From Marinitenerispora sediminis (GTDB lineage Bacteria > Actinomycetota > Actinomycetes > Streptosporangiales > Streptosporangiaceae), in NCBI RefSeq assembly GCF_003336425.1, contig NZ_QEIO01000023.1, positions 1 to 51,229 on the forward strand: a stretch of DNA of 51,229 bases. Direction: 5' to 3'. A program made the position numbers and the translations under genes. Each line of letters opens with the position of its first letter. The stretch's first letter is position 1. Shown here one piece after another: positions 24,784-32,245 of this stretch. The notes under the pieces were generated by a model. The model was not told the origin of the DNA and did no database searches. It saw nothing but the letters and a program-made list of their open reading frames with translations.

Positions 24784-25833
24784 GTGCTAGTGATCACGAA
24801 CGCGCGACCGTCCGTCCTCGCGAGGATCGACCGGATCCTCGTGGAGAACGGCCTCACCCACACCCGCCACCCGGGCCCGGACCGGTGCGTGTTCGCCGTC
24901 GACGGCCACGCGGGCACCGCCACCGTCACCCGGCTGGCCGCCACCCCCGGCGTCATCGACGTCCTCACCGCTCCCGGCGACCAGTGGTTGTCCGCCCGGC
25001 GGGTCCGGCCACGGACCACGCGCGTCGACGTCGGGTTCGGGGTCGAGGTCGGCGGGGACGCCTTCGTCGTGGCCGCGGGCCCCTGCGCCGTGGAGAGCCA
25101 GGCCGTCCTGAACGACATCACCTCGGTCGTGGCCCTCGGCGGCGCGTCCATCCTGCGCGGTGGGGCCTTCAAACCGCGCAGCCACCCGGCGAGCTTCCAG
25201 GGGCTCGGAGCCGAGGGGCTGGCGCTGCTCGCCCGGCAGCGGGAGATCACCGCGATCCCCGTGGTCACCGAGGTGCTCGACCCGCGGCACGTCGCGGCCG
25301 TCGCCGAGAGCGCCGACATCCTCCAGATCGGCGCGCGCAACATGCACAACTTCGAACTGCTCAAGGAGGCCGGGCGCAGCGGCCGCCCGGTGCTGCTCAA
25401 ACGTGGCCTCGCCGCGACCGTCGACGAGTGGTTCGGCGCCGCCGAGTACGTGCTGCGCACCGGCAACCCGCACGTCATCCTCTGCGAACGCGGCATCCGC
25501 ACCTTCGAGCCCGCCACCCGGTTCACCCTCGACCTCGGCGCCGTCGCCGTGGCCAAGCGCCGCGGCCACCTTCCCGTACTCGTCGACCCCAGCCACGCCA
25601 CCGGCCGTCGCGAGCTCGTGCGCCCGCTCGCCCTCGCCGCCGCGGCCGCAGGGGCGGACGGTCTGCTGCTCGACGTGCACACCGCGCCCGAGACCGCACG
25701 CTGCGACGGGGCGCAGGCGCTCACGGCCACCGACTTCGACCGGCTCATGGCGGACCTGCGCCCCCTCCTGCGCGCGCTCGGCCGCCCACTCGCCTCCGAC
25801 ACCCGTGTCCTCGCCGAAGGGAACCCCACGTGA
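24784..25833 (+). CDS. aroF: 3-deoxy-7-phosphoheptulonate synthase (AroF/KDO8P-like type I)
   Basis: A 349-residue enzyme that joins phosphoenolpyruvate and erythrose 4-phosphate, the first step to chorismate. An N-terminal ferredoxin-like regulatory domain (about 1-70) precedes the barrel. Barrel landmarks are GPCAVES, RGGAFKPRSHPASFQGLG (phosphate binding), VVTEVLDPRHVAAVAESADILQIGARNM, LLKRGLA, ILCERGIRTFE and VDPSHATGRR. This is the short Thermotoga/Bacillus-like subtype, not the plant-like type II enzyme common for primary metabolism in actinomycetes. It is therefore probably dedicated to the adjacent pathway. GTG 24784 has a weak ribosome site; GTG 24790 is an alternative. It overlaps the next gene by 4 bp. 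Confidence 0.9.
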   Translation: MLVITNARPSVLARIDRILVENGLTHTRHPGPDRCVFAVDGHAGTATVTRLAATPGVIDVLTAPGDQWLSARRVRPRTTRVDVGFGVEVGGDAFVVAAGPCAVESQAVLNDITSVVALGGASILRGGAFKPRSHPASFQGLGAEGLALLARQREITAIPVVTEVLDPRHVAAVAESADILQIGARNMHNFELLKEAGRSGRPVLLKRGLAATVDEWFGAAEYVLRTGNPHVILCERGIRTFEPATRFTLDLGAVAVAKRRGHLPVLVDPSHATGRRELVRPLALAAAAAGADGLLLDVHTAPETARCDGAQALTATDFDRLMADLRPLLRALGRPLASDTRVLAEGNPT

Positions 25834-26528
25834 CGTCGACCGACCTGGAACCACGCCACCCACGCCCGGCCGCCGTCGTGACCATGTCCGCCGCCGAACG
25901 CGCCGCGCTGTGGCGGCGGCGCGTCGTCGAGGCCACCGCCGGCATGACCGACCACCTCGTCCGCCGGCACCCCGAGACCGCTGTGACCGAATGGCCGCAC
26001 ACCCTGTCGGAGATCCTCGCCGGCCTCCCCGAACCCGGCGACGAGGACCCGGCGGCGTGGCAACGGGTGTTCTTCCGCGCCCAGGCGCTGATGGAGCACT
26101 TCCTCGTCTCCCGCTACGGCCTGGCCGAACTCCAGCACTGGGCGCGCGCCAACGCCACCGTGCACCGCCGAGTGGAGCCCGAACGGGGCGGCGGCGCCGC
26201 CGACGTCGTCACGCGGCTCGCCGGGCAGGCCGAACTGTACGGCTCCGACTACGAGGTGACCCACGCCGGTCCCTACCGGGCCGGGATCACCATCACGCAC
26301 TGCGCCATCTGGGACTACCGCGAACGCGCCCGAGCGCGCGGCGTCCCCATCACCCTGGAGTCACCCTGCCAGTACTGCACGCTCGCCACCTCCGCGAACT
26401 TCACCGTCCGGGGCTACCGCGCCGGCCACCGCCTGCTGGACGGCCCCGACGGGCACGGCTGCGAGTGGGAGGCGTCCGCCCCCGCCGGGCACCGGCCCGC
26501 TCCGCCGGCTCCGGGACGGGAGGGCTGA
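25830..26528 (+). CDS. Unknown protein with Cys-containing C-terminal motif, pathway gene
   Basis: A 232-residue protein that I do not recognise with confidence. It is mainly helical for the first ~150 residues, then has a tail with ITITHCAIWDYRE, ESPCQYCTLATSAN and HGCEWEAS. The pattern of a CxxC-like pair followed by a late Gly-Cys-Glu-Trp is reminiscent of the L-2-amino-thiazoline-4-carboxylate hydrolase-like family; that is a weak, by-eye suggestion. There is no signal peptide or membrane segment. GTG 25830 has GAAGGGAA upstream and overlaps the DAHP synthase stop (GTGA), so it is translated with it. It lies between chorismate supply and an amidotransferase, so a role in building or trimming the small molecule is likely but unproven. 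Confidence 0.6.
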   Translation: MTSTDLEPRHPRPAAVVTMSAAERAALWRRRVVEATAGMTDHLVRRHPETAVTEWPHTLSEILAGLPEPGDEDPAAWQRVFFRAQALMEHFLVSRYGLAELQHWARANATVHRRVEPERGGGAADVVTRLAGQAELYGSDYEVTHAGPYRAGITITHCAIWDYRERARARGVPITLESPCQYCTLATSANFTVRGYRAGHRLLDGPDGHGCEWEASAPAGHRPAPPAPGREG

Positions 26529-26531
26529 GCG

Positions 26532-28373
26532 GTGTGCGGCATCTCCGGACAGGTCGACTTCGACCGTGACCTGCGCGGCGCCGGCGACATCGCCGCCGGC
26601 ATGGCCGACTCCATGGCCTGCCGCGGCCCGGACGCGCACGGCGTCTGGCTGAGCCGGCACGCCGCGCTCGGGCACCGCCGACTCGCGGTGATCGACGTCG
26701 AAGGCGGTGCACAGCCCATGGTCGCCGAGGAGGACGGCGCCCCGGTGGCCGTCATCACCTACAGCGGCGAGGTGTACAACTTCTCCGGCCTCCGCCGCGA
26801 GCTGAGCGCGGCCGGGCACCGCTTCCGCACCCGATCCGACACCGAGGTGGTGCTGCGCGCCTACCTGCACTGGGGCGCCGGCGCCGTCACCCGGCTGGTC
26901 GGCATGTTCGCGTTCGCGATCTGGGACGTGCGCGCCCGCCAACTGCTCCTCGTCCGCGACCGCCTCGGCGTCAAACCGCTGTACTACGCGCCTCTGGGCG
27001 GCGGCGTGCTCTTCGGATCCGAACCCAAGGCCATCCTCGCCCACCCGGAGTTCCCGGCCGAGGTCGACGCGGAGGGACTCGCCGAGCTCTTCGCCGTCCC
27101 GGCCGCCCCCACCCCCGGCGCCGCCGTGTACCGGGGCATGCGCGCGGTCCGCCCCGGTCACCTCGTGCGGGTGTCCCCCGAGGGCGTCACCGAGACCCGG
27201 TACTGGGGGCTGGAGTCCCACCCGCATCCGCACGACCTCCCGACCACGGTCCGCACCGTCCGCGACCTGCTGGCGGACATCGTGGCCGGGCAACTGGTCA
27301 GCGACGTGCCGCTCGGCCTGCTGCTCTCGGGCGGACTCGACTCCACCGCCGTCACCGCGCTCGCCGCGGCGCACACCCGCGAAGCCGGCGGCACCGACAA
27401 GCTCGCCACGTTCGCCGTGGAGTTCCCCGCCGACGAGCGGCCCGAGACGCTGGGCGCCTGGAACAGCGAGGACGACGCCCCCTACGCGCGGGCGGCCGCC
27501 GCGCACCTGGGCACCGCGCACACCGTGGTCGTCGTGGCCGGCACCGAACTCGCCGCCGAGCGCGGCGTCGGCCTGGCCGCCCGGGACCTGCCCGGCTGGG
27601 GCGAGCCCGACGTGTCGCTGCACCTGCTGTTCCGCGGGATCCGGCGGCACGTCACCGTGGCACTGTCCGGTGAGGTGGCCGACGAGGTCTTCGGCGGCTA
27701 CCCCTACTTCCACGACCCCGCCGCGGTGGCCGCCGACACCTTTCCGTGGCTGCACGCCGCCGTCCTGCCCGAGGAGCTGCTGACCCCCGAGGCCCGCGCC
27801 GAGATCCGCCCCGGGCGGTACCGGGCCCGGCGCTACCGGGAGGCCCTGGCGGAGGTGCCGCGCCTGGCCGGCGAGACACCGCGCGACGCGCGGCAGCGGG
27901 AGATCGGTTACCTCGCCCTGACCCGCTGGCTGCCCGCCCTGCTCGACCGCAAGGACCGCATGAGCATGGCCACCGGCCTGGAAGTGCGGGTCCCCTTCGC
28001 CGACCACCGGCTCGCCGAGTACCTGTGGAACGTGCCCTGGGACCACAAGACCCCGGGCGGCGCCGCCAAGGGGCTGCTGCGGCGCGCGGTCGGCGACCTG
28101 CTGCCGGCCGCCGTGGCACACCGCCGCAAGAGCGGGTACCCGGCCAGTTCCGCCGACAGCTACGCCACGGCGCTGCGCGACGGCGTGCGGGAGCTGCTGG
28201 CCACCCCCGACGCGCCGGTGTTCACCCTGGTGGACCGCTCGCGGATCCGGCGCGCGCTGGCGGCCGGGCAGGTGCTGCCCGGCCCGCGCGCCGCGCCGCA
28301 CCCCACCGGCGGACTCGACTACCTGCTGGCGCTGGACGCCTGGCTGCGCGGCCACCGGGTGCGGATCCGGTGA
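26532..28373 (+). CDS. asnB: Asparagine synthetase-type glutamine-hydrolysing amidotransferase
   Basis: A 613-residue AsnB-type enzyme. After the initiator GTG the catalytic Cys2 of the class II glutaminase is present (MCGISG), with the family segments RGPD, GHRRLAVIDVEGGAQPM and YSGEVYNF. The synthetase half has the ATP-binding SGGLDST P-loop, LSGEVADEVFGGYPYF and a Lys/Arg-rich core (RKDRMSMATGLEVRVPF). Members amidate aspartate or, in secondary pathways such as phenazine-1-carboxamide formation, other carboxylic acids using glutamine nitrogen. Its place in this operon favours a pathway role. GGGAGGG precedes the start, three bases after the previous stop. It overlaps the flavin reductase gene by 4 bp. 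Confidence 0.9.
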   Translation: MCGISGQVDFDRDLRGAGDIAAGMADSMACRGPDAHGVWLSRHAALGHRRLAVIDVEGGAQPMVAEEDGAPVAVITYSGEVYNFSGLRRELSAAGHRFRTRSDTEVVLRAYLHWGAGAVTRLVGMFAFAIWDVRARQLLLVRDRLGVKPLYYAPLGGGVLFGSEPKAILAHPEFPAEVDAEGLAELFAVPAAPTPGAAVYRGMRAVRPGHLVRVSPEGVTETRYWGLESHPHPHDLPTTVRTVRDLLADIVAGQLVSDVPLGLLLSGGLDSTAVTALAAAHTREAGGTDKLATFAVEFPADERPETLGAWNSEDDAPYARAAAAHLGTAHTVVVVAGTELAAERGVGLAARDLPGWGEPDVSLHLLFRGIRRHVTVALSGEVADEVFGGYPYFHDPAAVAADTFPWLHAAVLPEELLTPEARAEIRPGRYRARRYREALAEVPRLAGETPRDARQREIGYLALTRWLPALLDRKDRMSMATGLEVRVPFADHRLAEYLWNVPWDHKTPGGAAKGLLRRAVGDLLPAAVAHRRKSGYPASSADSYATALRDGVRELLATPDAPVFTLVDRSRIRRALAAGQVLPGPRAAPHPTGGLDYLLALDAWLRGHRVRIR

Positions 28374-28924
28374 CCGGCAGGACCGCCGCCTTCCGCGCGG
28401 CCGCCGGCGGCTTCGCGACCGGAGTCGCCGTGCTCGCCGCGAGCGACGGCGAGCACAGCTTCGCCAAGACCGTCTCCTCCTTCACATCGGTGTCGCTGGA
28501 GCCCCCGCTCATCTCGGTCGCCGTCGACTCCCGCAGCCCCATCGTCGCCGTCATCTGCGCCAGCGGCGGGTTCGCCGTCAGCGTGCTGCACGCCGGACAG
28601 CGCCACCTCGCCGAACGGTTCGCCGCTCCCGGGCAGGGCCGGACCCGCGGGCGGTTCGCCGCCGTCGCGACCAGCCCGGGGCGCAGCGGCGCACCGCTGC
28701 TCGACGACGCGCTCAGCAGGTTCGACTGCGCGCTGCACCACCGGCTGCCCGGCGGCGACCACACGATCCTGCTCGGCCGCGTCCTGGAGACGGCGCACGC
28801 CCCCGGAGCGCCCCTGATCTACCACCGCGGCCGCCTGCACGGCACGGCACCGTGCGCCTTCGCCGTGAAACCCCCGCCCGAACCCGACCGACGCCGATCG
28901 GAGCCGCCGCATGAGCGACCTTGA
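28370..28924 (+). CDS. Flavin reductase (HpaC-like)
   Basis: A 184-residue flavin reductase-like protein with the split-barrel FMN-binding fold: FRAAAGGFATGVAVLAA, FAKTVSSFTSVSLEPPLISVAV, FAVSVLHAGQRHLAERFA and a DHTILLGRVLE strand. It supplies reduced flavin to a partner monooxygenase, which is clearly the HpaB-like protein encoded next, whose ATG lies 14 bp inside this gene. The GTG start overlaps the stop of the amidotransferase gene (GTGA). It has no extra domain and is of usual length for the family. Confidence 0.88.
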   Translation: MTGRTAAFRAAAGGFATGVAVLAASDGEHSFAKTVSSFTSVSLEPPLISVAVDSRSPIVAVICASGGFAVSVLHAGQRHLAERFAAPGQGRTRGRFAAVATSPGRSGAPLLDDALSRFDCALHHRLPGGDHTILLGRVLETAHAPGAPLIYHRGRLHGTAPCAFAVKPPPEPDRRRSEPPHERP

Positions 28925-30368
28925 GGATCTCACCGCCGCCCAGGGCGTGCTGGACGGCAAGCGCTACCTCGACAGCCTCGACGACGGGCGGGAGGTCTGG
29001 CTCGATGGCGAACGCGTCAGTGACGTCGCCGGGCACCCGGCGTTCCGCGGCGCCGCGCGCGAACTCGCCCGCCAGTTCGACCTCCAGCATCACCCCGACC
29101 ACCGCGACCTGCTCACCTGGGAGTCACCGCGCACCGGAAACCGGCTCGCGCAGTCCTACCGGCCGCCCCGCTCGGTGGCCGACCTGCGCGCGGTCCGGCG
29201 CGGCGCCGAGTTCTGGTTCCGCGAGTCCTGGGGCCAGCACGGGCGTTCGCCCGCGTTCATGGCGACCATCCTCGTCGGCCTCTACGACTTCCGGAACCGG
29301 CTGGCGGCGGCGCGGCCGGAGTTCGGCGCGAACGCCGAGCGGTACTACACCCACGTCGCCGAGAACGATCTCGTCCTCACGCACGCGCTCGGCGACCCGC
29401 AGATCGACCGGTCCGCCGACCCGGTCGAGCACCCGGACAACGCCCTGCGGATCGTCGCCGAGCGGCCGGACGGGATCGTGGTGCGCGGCGCCAAGCAGCT
29501 CACCACGCTGGCACCGCTCGCCAACGAGGTGCTCGTCTACCTCTCGGCGTCCTTCGCGCGGCGCGGCGCCGAACGGTTCGTCGTGTGGTTCGCGCTGCCC
29601 CTCGCCACGCCCGGCCTGCGCATCCTGTGCCGCGAGCCGTTCGGCGCCGCCCCCTACGGCCACGCGCACCCGTTCGCCGCGCGGTTCGACGAGCAGGACG
29701 CCATGCTGTTCTTCGAGGACGTCCTGGTGCCGTGGGACCGGGTGTTCCTGCTGCACGACGGCGCGCTCGCTCTTGAAGGGCTGCGCCGGATCACCGCCTG
29801 GAGCGCCTACATCGGTCTCGTCCGCTACCGGGAACGGCTGCGCACCCTGCTGGCGGTGGCCACGCTAGCCGCGGACTCGATCGGGGTGGCCGCCTTCCGC
29901 AACATCCAGGAGGACCTGGGGGAGCTCACCTCGTTCGTCCGCGTGCTGGACCACTTCATCGCCGCCGGCGAGGCCGACGCGCGCCCGACCGACGGCGGGC
30001 TGCTGGCGCCCGGCGACCTCGCCGCCACCGCGGTGTGGGCGGCCGAGACGTCCGGGCGCGCCGTGCAGATCCTGCGGCGGATCGGCGGCTCCGGGGTGCT
30101 CATGCAGCCCACCGAACGCGACCTGGCCTCCGAACTGCGGCCGCAGCTCGACCGGTACATGCGCGGGCGCGACATCGGCGCCGCCGAGAAGTCGCGGCTG
30201 TTCCGGCTGGCGTGGGACCTGGTGGGCGACGGCTTCGGGCAGCGCCAGGACCTCTATGAGTTCGTGCACCGCGGCGACCTCGCCCGCAACCGGATCAACC
30301 TCTTCCTGCGCCACGACCAGGAGGACGTCCTCGGCCGGGTCCGCGAACTGATCTCCCGCCCCCTGTGA
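28911..30368 (+). CDS. 4-hydroxyphenylacetate 3-hydroxylase (HpaB)-family monooxygenase
   Basis: A 485-residue FADH2-dependent oxygenase of the HpaB family with an acyl-CoA-dehydrogenase-like fold. Typical segments are DGREVWLDGERVSDVAGHPAFRG near the N-terminus, RSPAFMATILVGLYDF, ADPVEHPDNALRIVAERPDG-like beta-domain entry, FFEDVLVPWDRVFLLHD and the C-terminal GGSGVLMQPTERDLASE. Relatives hydroxylate phenols ortho to an existing hydroxyl, or act on tyrosine-derived or amino-aromatic substrates. The neighbouring flavin reductase provides the reduced cofactor. With DAHP synthase in the same operon, an aromatic substrate from the chorismate pathway is likely. ATG 28911 overlaps the reductase gene by 14 bp. 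Confidence 0.9.
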   Translation: MSDLEDLTAAQGVLDGKRYLDSLDDGREVWLDGERVSDVAGHPAFRGAARELARQFDLQHHPDHRDLLTWESPRTGNRLAQSYRPPRSVADLRAVRRGAEFWFRESWGQHGRSPAFMATILVGLYDFRNRLAAARPEFGANAERYYTHVAENDLVLTHALGDPQIDRSADPVEHPDNALRIVAERPDGIVVRGAKQLTTLAPLANEVLVYLSASFARRGAERFVVWFALPLATPGLRILCREPFGAAPYGHAHPFAARFDEQDAMLFFEDVLVPWDRVFLLHDGALALEGLRRITAWSAYIGLVRYRERLRTLLAVATLAADSIGVAAFRNIQEDLGELTSFVRVLDHFIAAGEADARPTDGGLLAPGDLAATAVWAAETSGRAVQILRRIGGSGVLMQPTERDLASELRPQLDRYMRGRDIGAAEKSRLFRLAWDLVGDGFGQRQDLYEFVHRGDLARNRINLFLRHDQEDVLGRVRELISRPL

Positions 30369-30433
30369 GCGCGGCCCGCGAGCCCGCTCGCCCGGCACCG
30401 GCCCTCCGCCCGCCCCACGACACGGAGCAGACC

Positions 30434-31282
30434 ATGACCACCGACGCCGAGCTGACCGGCCGCGCCGCCACCATGGAGGGCTACGACGACATCCGGCACC
30501 TGCGCCAGGGACAGGACATCGACTGGGTACGCCGGCACGCCCCGGCGGGCTGGCGGACGGTCGCCGACCTCGGGTGCGGCACCGGGGCACTGCTCCGCGC
30601 GTTCCTCGACGCCGAACCCGCCGCCACGGGGCTCGGCGTCGACGGCTCCGCGCACCGCCTGGCCCGGGCGCGCGCCGTGCTCGCCGACCTCGGCGATCGG
30701 GTCCGGTTCCGCCACGCGGACCTGCGGCACCCGCCCGGCCTCGGACGCCGGTTCGACGTCATCACGATGACCTCGGTGCTGCACTGGCTCCACCCCGACG
30801 AACACGCCGTGTTCCGCTGGATCGCCGCCCACCTCGCCCCCGACGGCCGGGTGCTGCTCACCACCCACCACCCGGCGCTGGACGCGGACGGTCTGGGCGG
30901 CGAGGACGAGATCGTCCGCGACGCGGCCGCCGACCTCGGTCTCGCCTCGCCCGAGAAGTTCCCCGACCTGCTCCGCCGGCACGGCGTCACCCCGATGGGG
31001 CGTCGCGCCCGGCCCGCCGCCGACGTCGCCGCGCTGCTCGCCCCCGCGCTGGAGAGCGAGATCGTGCGGGAACGCCGGCCCGCCATGCGCCCGGCGGACG
31101 GGGCGGAGCACGTGCGTTTCCACCTCGCCACGTTCGGCGACCACTTCAGCCGTCTCGCCGGCCCCGACCGCCAGGTGGCGTTCTTCGACGCCGTCGCCCG
31201 CGCGGCGCAGCGGCGGCTGGACGAAACCGGGTCGCTGTACCCGATGACCGTGCGCCTGTGGCGGCTGCGCCGTCGCGAATGA
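30434..31282 (+). CDS. SAM-dependent methyltransferase (class I)
   Basis: A 282-residue class I methyltransferase. It has motif I VADLGCGTGALL, an acidic end of strand 2 (LGVDGSAHRL), post-motif I RFRHADLRHP and motif IV FDVITMTSVLHWLHPDE, with a beta-strand LLTTHHPAL later. It probably O-, N- or C-methylates the product of the operon. ATG 30434 is preferred because of the CGGAG 8-13 bases upstream. An in-frame GTG at 30365 overlaps the monooxygenase stop and would add 23 Pro/Arg-rich residues. It is the last gene of the operon; a strong hairpin follows. Confidence 0.85.
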   Translation: MTTDAELTGRAATMEGYDDIRHLRQGQDIDWVRRHAPAGWRTVADLGCGTGALLRAFLDAEPAATGLGVDGSAHRLARARAVLADLGDRVRFRHADLRHPPGLGRRFDVITMTSVLHWLHPDEHAVFRWIAAHLAPDGRVLLTTHHPALDADGLGGEDEIVRDAAADLGLASPEKFPDLLRRHGVTPMGRRARPAADVAALLAPALESEIVRERRPAMRPADGAEHVRFHLATFGDHFSRLAGPDRQVAFFDAVARAAQRRLDETGSLYPMTVRLWRLRRRE

Positions 31283-31327
31283 GCACGATCGCGGACCGCC
31301 CGCCGCCCGGGCAATCACCGGATCACT

Positions 31328-31366
31328 CGGACGCCGGGGTCTTCGCACGCGCCGGACCGGCGTCCG
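31328..31366. terminator. Hairpin between biosynthetic operon and hicAB
   Basis: A perfect 10-bp inverted repeat, CGGACGCCGG (31328-31337) and CCGGCGTCCG (31357-31366), has a 19-base loop. It lies between the convergent methyltransferase and hicB genes, so it can stop transcription from either side. Confidence 0.6.
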
Positions 31367-31414
31367 GCCAATCGCCCCTGCACCGGCCGGATCAGGAGCG
31401 CACGAGGGCGGCGG

Positions 31415-31825
31415 CTACGCGGGCGCGCCCGGCCGCTTGGTCAACTGGGCGACCCGCTGATGAGACGTCCCCAGCACCCGCCCCGCGTCGCGCACGGTCA
31501 TCCCCGCGTCAACGAGGGCTTGTGCGGCTGCCGCGAGTTCCGCGAGACGCTTCCGCTCGGCTTCGTCCCGGGCGGACTCGGCGTCGGCCATGGCGCGCAG
31601 GTGAACCCGCGCTTCCTCGGGGGCTTCAACCGTCAGGTTCACCGTGATGGTGGCGGGATCGACGTCCAGGAGCAGCGCGACGGCGTCCGCGGCCATGGCC
31701 TCGGCATCCTTGAGGTTCTTCCCCTGCGTGTAATGCGGACCCGCCGGCACGGCATCCTGTGACGGGATGGTGACGGCCCACCACCGCCCTTCGCGGACGG
31801 CCGTTGCTTCGACGTTCACACTCAT
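31415..31825 (-). CDS. hicB: HicB-type antitoxin
   Basis: A 136-residue antitoxin of the HicB family. The N-terminal half shows the degenerate RNase H-like HicB fold (WWAVTIPSQDAVPAGPHYTQ, NLKDAEAMAADAVALLLDV). The C-terminal end contains a helix-turn-helix (LVDAGMTVRDAGRVLGTSHQ) for DNA binding. It binds the HicA toxin and, with it, the operator upstream. Its ATG overlaps the hicA stop by 4 bp, so the antitoxin is translated together with the toxin encoded before it. A longer in-frame ORF to 32062 is out of keeping with this overlap. Confidence 0.85.
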   Translation of the reverse strand: MSVNVEATAVREGRWWAVTIPSQDAVPAGPHYTQGKNLKDAEAMAADAVALLLDVDPATITVNLTVEAPEEARVHLRAMADAESARDEAERKRLAELAAAAQALVDAGMTVRDAGRVLGTSHQRVAQLTKRPGAPA

Positions 31826-32013
31826 GCCTGCTCTGCCTTTCGGATGGTCCCGCGCGCTGTCTGCTCCGGGATCTCCCGGTGACGGCCGACGACCCGCGCC
31901 ACTGAGCCGATGCGGTAGAGGTCGTGATTGCCGCCATGGCGGACGAGATCCAGTGACAACCCCGTGCGTTTGGCTATGTCCTGAAGTCGGCTGATCAGTG
32001 CTCCGTGTTTCAT
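31822..32013 (-). CDS. hicA: HicA-type toxin, mRNA interferase
   Basis: A 63-residue protein of the HicA family with a double-stranded-RNA-binding-like fold. The core is KHGALISRLQDIAKRTG, then RHGGNHDLYR with the catalytic His (H30) in the conserved Gly-x-His position, and REIPEQTARGTIRKA at the end. HicA toxins cleave mRNA during translation. Length and toxin-first gene order are usual for hicAB. ATG 32013 has no clear ribosome site, and a -10-like TAGACT ending about 7 bases before it suggests a leaderless message. Confidence 0.82.
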   Translation of the reverse strand: MKHGALISRLQDIAKRTGLSLDLVRHGGNHDLYRIGSVARVVGRHREIPEQTARGTIRKAEQA

Positions 32014-32020
32014 GGCTGTA

Positions 32021-32060
32021 GTCTATCTGGATTAGACATTCAAGTCTAATCTCGTTAGAC
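32021..32060 (-). promoter_or_regulatory. Tandem operators in the hicAB promoter
   Basis: Four alternating half-sites make two inverted repeats: GTCTA-N7-TAGAC (32021-32037) and GTCTAA-N5-TTAGAC (32044-32060), with centres 23 bp apart. The inner halves also form GATTAGAC-N6-GTCTAATC (32030-32051). On the minus strand TTAGAC and TAGACT about 18 bp apart could be the promoter. HicB/HicAB autoregulation is the natural inference. Confidence 0.65.
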
Positions 32061-32129
32061 AAAAACGGTCATTCGGTGCATGTAGCAGCGAGACGCAGTC
32101 ACCACCCATCCCGCGATCTCACCGCGCCG

Positions 32130-32167
32130 AGGTCCGTAACGTGAGGCGGCTGTTTCGCCGGCGTTAC
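32130..32167 (+). promoter_or_regulatory. GlnR box upstream of narK
   Basis: Read on the minus strand, GTAAC-N6-GAAAC (32167-32152) is a perfect GlnR a-b site, followed after 6 bp by CTCAC (32145-32141, 4/5 to GTnAC) and a weak fourth half-site. Downstream on the plus strand TACTGT (32199-32204) can be the -10 of narK. The box would then be about 45-80 bp before the start, as in known GlnR-activated genes. Confidence 0.65.
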
Positions 32168-32245
32168 GAGCGGTCACACATCGGCAAACACCCCGCCCTA
32201 CTGTCGTCGGCGAACCGGTGACGACCTTGAGGAAGGCGGGAAACG

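Noticed and set aside
26532-28373. Lasso-peptide cyclase (asparagine-synthetase-like) with the small ORF 24614-24736 as precursor
   Set aside because: The protein keeps a full catalytic glutaminase with Cys2, no leader-binding or transglutaminase-like partner is present, and the ORF end does not offer a Gly1 with Asp/Glu at position 7-9.
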